The translations under genes and the position numbers were made by a program. 64,000 nt of DNA from Pseudorasbora parva (Eukaryota; Chordata; Actinopteri; Cypriniformes; Gobionidae): contig NC_090183.1 in assembly GCF_024679245.1 (NCBI RefSeq), positions 18,230,207 through 18,294,206 of the forward strand, given 5' to 3'. Shown in pieces: positions 63,801-64,000 of this stretch (the first letter of the stretch is position 1; every line of letters begins with the position of its first letter). Below the pieces are notes generated by a model that worked only from the letters and a program-made list of their open reading frames with translations, was not told the origin of the DNA and did not search any database.

Positions 63801-64000
63801 AATGGACACAAACTTTTCCACTCTTAATCTATCTGCATTATCTTTTTTTTGGTCAATTTTCACATGCTCAATTTTAGCTTGTGATTTTGTGTAGGCAATC
63901 TGCGATGTGTCCTTAGCTCAGATCTCTGATGTGGAAAAGGCAGTGGCTGCAGCTAAAGAAGCATTCGAGGAGGGAGAGTGGGGCAAGATGAACCCCAGAG
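51874..64000 (+). CDS. aldh1l1: 10-formyltetrahydrofolate dehydrogenase, cytosolic (5' part)
   Basis: Eleven coding exons: 51874-52000, 52288-52522, 55247-55412, 55515-55616, 56816-56905, 57005-57145, 58772-58897, 59073-59164, 59286-59430, 63675-63794, 63895 to window end; phase continuous, about 483 codons of roughly 900. Residues 1-200 form the formyl-transferase/hydrolase domain ([16 protein letters not shown]; catalytic His106 in [13 protein letters not shown], Asp142 in WADDGLDTG). A carrier-protein-like domain follows; Ser355 in DFFKSGAAS is the expected 4'-phosphopantetheine site (Ser354 in rat). The aldehyde dehydrogenase domain starts near [14 protein letters not shown]. The enzyme turns 10-formyl-THF plus NADP into THF and CO2. 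An in-frame TGA at 51862 excludes a mitochondrial leader from this exon, so ALDH1L1 fits better than ALDH1L2, although some segments ([21 protein letters not shown]) are ALDH1L2-like. Confidence 0.93.
52604..53010. mobile_element. Partial foldback element, GGGTTAGTTCACCCA family
   Basis: AAAGGGTTAGTTCACCCAAA then ACCCGTAAGACCTCCGTTCA, close to the copy at 62700-63391. The right end is missing. In aldh1l1 intron 2 of the coding part. Confidence 0.7.
53085..53290. repeat. Inverted repeat, arms about 45 bp
   Basis: ACATCTCCAAGACGCTTGAA on the left pairs with TTCCAAGCGTCTTGGAGATG on the right, with adjoining ACAAGAACTG and CAGTTCTTGT also complementary. Probably the core of a degraded MITE. Confidence 0.7.
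54071..54928 (+). mobile_element. Tc1-like transposon, internally deleted (family C)
   Basis: Ends CACTGATCAGGCATAACATT/ATGACC and the inverse GGTCATAATGTTATCTGATC/AGTG, flanked by TA. Length 858 bp. Transposase scraps include [16 protein letters not shown] near the right end. Same family as the fragment at 62310-62598. Confidence 0.82.
55656..56749 (+). mobile_element. Tc1-like transposon, broken copy (family A)
   Basis: Starts CACTTTATTGCCAAAAGTAT 39 bp after the aldh1l1 exon donor at 55616 and ends GTTTGGCAATATTGTG before TA. Contains scraps such as [20 protein letters not shown] and [12 protein letters not shown] in broken frames. Same family as 26613-27650, opposite strand. Confidence 0.85.
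57880..57975. repeat. Dispersed repeat (TTGTTCCAAACCTGTATG family), fragment
   Basis: ATTTACTCATGTTGTTCCAA then ACCTGTATGCATTTCATTG. A related fragment lies at 58545-58700 (GGTTGTTCCAAACCTTTATG). Confidence 0.6.
58545..58700. repeat. Dispersed repeat (TTGTTCCAAACCT family), fragment
   Basis: TTGTTCCAAACCTTTATGAC then TTTCTTTCTTCTGGGGGAGC, ending about 70 bp before the aldh1l1 exon at 58772. Confidence 0.6.
59555..60439. mobile_element. Foldback DNA element, about 885 bp
   Basis: CACATTACTATTTGTAATGT at the left is the reverse complement of the right end. Long complementary arms contain CATCAAGCCTGCATTTATTT on the left and AAATAAATGCAGGCTTGATG on the right. No coding capacity. In the aldh1l1 intron between the exons ending 59430 and starting 63675. 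Confidence 0.82.
60460..61622 (+). mobile_element. Tc1-like transposon with intact ends, broken transposase (family D)
   Basis: Inverted ends AAGGATTATTAGGAACACC on both sides with TA outside (60458-60459 and 61623-61624), 1163 bp. The N-terminal part of the transposase is readable near 60600-60750 ([20 protein letters not shown]). The C-terminal catalytic part is at 61183-61473 ([19 protein letters not shown], then [20 protein letters not shown]). These lie in different frames and the middle is degraded, so it is inactive. Confidence 0.88.
61627..61668. repeat. Imperfect (TATG)n repeat
   Basis: About ten TATG units with a few substitutions, right next to the Tc1 element. Confidence 0.85.
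62310..62598 (+). mobile_element. 3' fragment of Tc1-like family C
   Basis: AGCCACAAAGCAAAAATGGT matches 54604 onward, with transposase scrap [20 protein letters not shown]. It ends near TTACGCCTGATCATGTATAT, a decayed terminal repeat. The 5' half is absent. Confidence 0.75.
62700..63391. mobile_element. Complete foldback element, GGGTTAGTTCACCCA family
   Basis: AAGGGTTAGTTCACCCAAAA at the left, inverse at the right. Halves are complementary almost to the centre near 63090 (GAATCTCTTGAAGCATCGAA on the left, TTCGATGCTTCAAGAGATTC on the right). About 690 bp, ending 284 bp before the aldh1l1 exon at 63675. Confidence 0.82.

Noticed and set aside
51874..64000. Calling the last gene aldh1l2
   Set aside because: No mitochondrial leader can be encoded (in-frame stop at 51862) and the neighbours match human ALDH1L1.

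Overview
This is vertebrate nuclear DNA, most likely from a cyprinid fish close to zebrafish. Intron-split genes have GT-AG borders. The DNA is AT-rich, with long (TA)n and (CA)n runs. Between the exons lie dense copies of cut-and-paste DNA transposons (Tc1-like, TTAA-target and hAT-like non-autonomous elements), a DIRS-type remnant and a probable L2 tail. There is no prokaryotic gene organisation, CRISPR array or tRNA/rRNA gene that I can support.

Layout. 1-4150: repeat-bearing upstream DNA with a weak promoter-like patch at about 1.44-1.62 kb. 4165-12799 (+): thumpd3, nine coding exons, a tRNA guanosine N2-methyltransferase. 13688-25009 (+): zxdc, nine coding exons, a ten-finger C2H2 transcription regulator with an unusually long N-terminal region. 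25814-44609 (-): cfap100 (ccdc37), fourteen coding exons, a coiled-coil ciliary axoneme protein; a near-consensus RFX X-box lies 119 bp upstream of its start. 48.15-48.30 kb: probable promoter and non-coding first exon of the next gene. 51874-64000 (+): aldh1l1, first eleven coding exons (about 483 of roughly 900 codons), cut by the window end. I joined every exon by hand, and reading phase is continuous across all junctions of all four genes.

Context. The order and relative orientation zxdc (+), cfap100 (-), aldh1l1 (+) match what I know of human 3q21 (ZXDC, CFAP100, ALDH1L1), except that human KLF15, which sits between the last two, is not visible here. thumpd3 comes from a different human region (3p25). 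The four genes have unrelated jobs (tRNA modification, transcription, cilia, folate one-carbon metabolism), so they are neighbours rather than a pathway. zxdc and cfap100 are tail to tail with interleaved poly(A) signals.

Most structure outside the exons is layered transposons. Clearest are a three-deep nest in a zxdc intron, ending in an 878-bp hairpin element with a perfect 8-bp target duplication, and a TTAA-target element inside a dead Tc1 transposon in a cfap100 intron. I see no unprecedented gene system; the best leads are regulatory (X-box, possible alternative cfap100 first exon) and transposon architecture.
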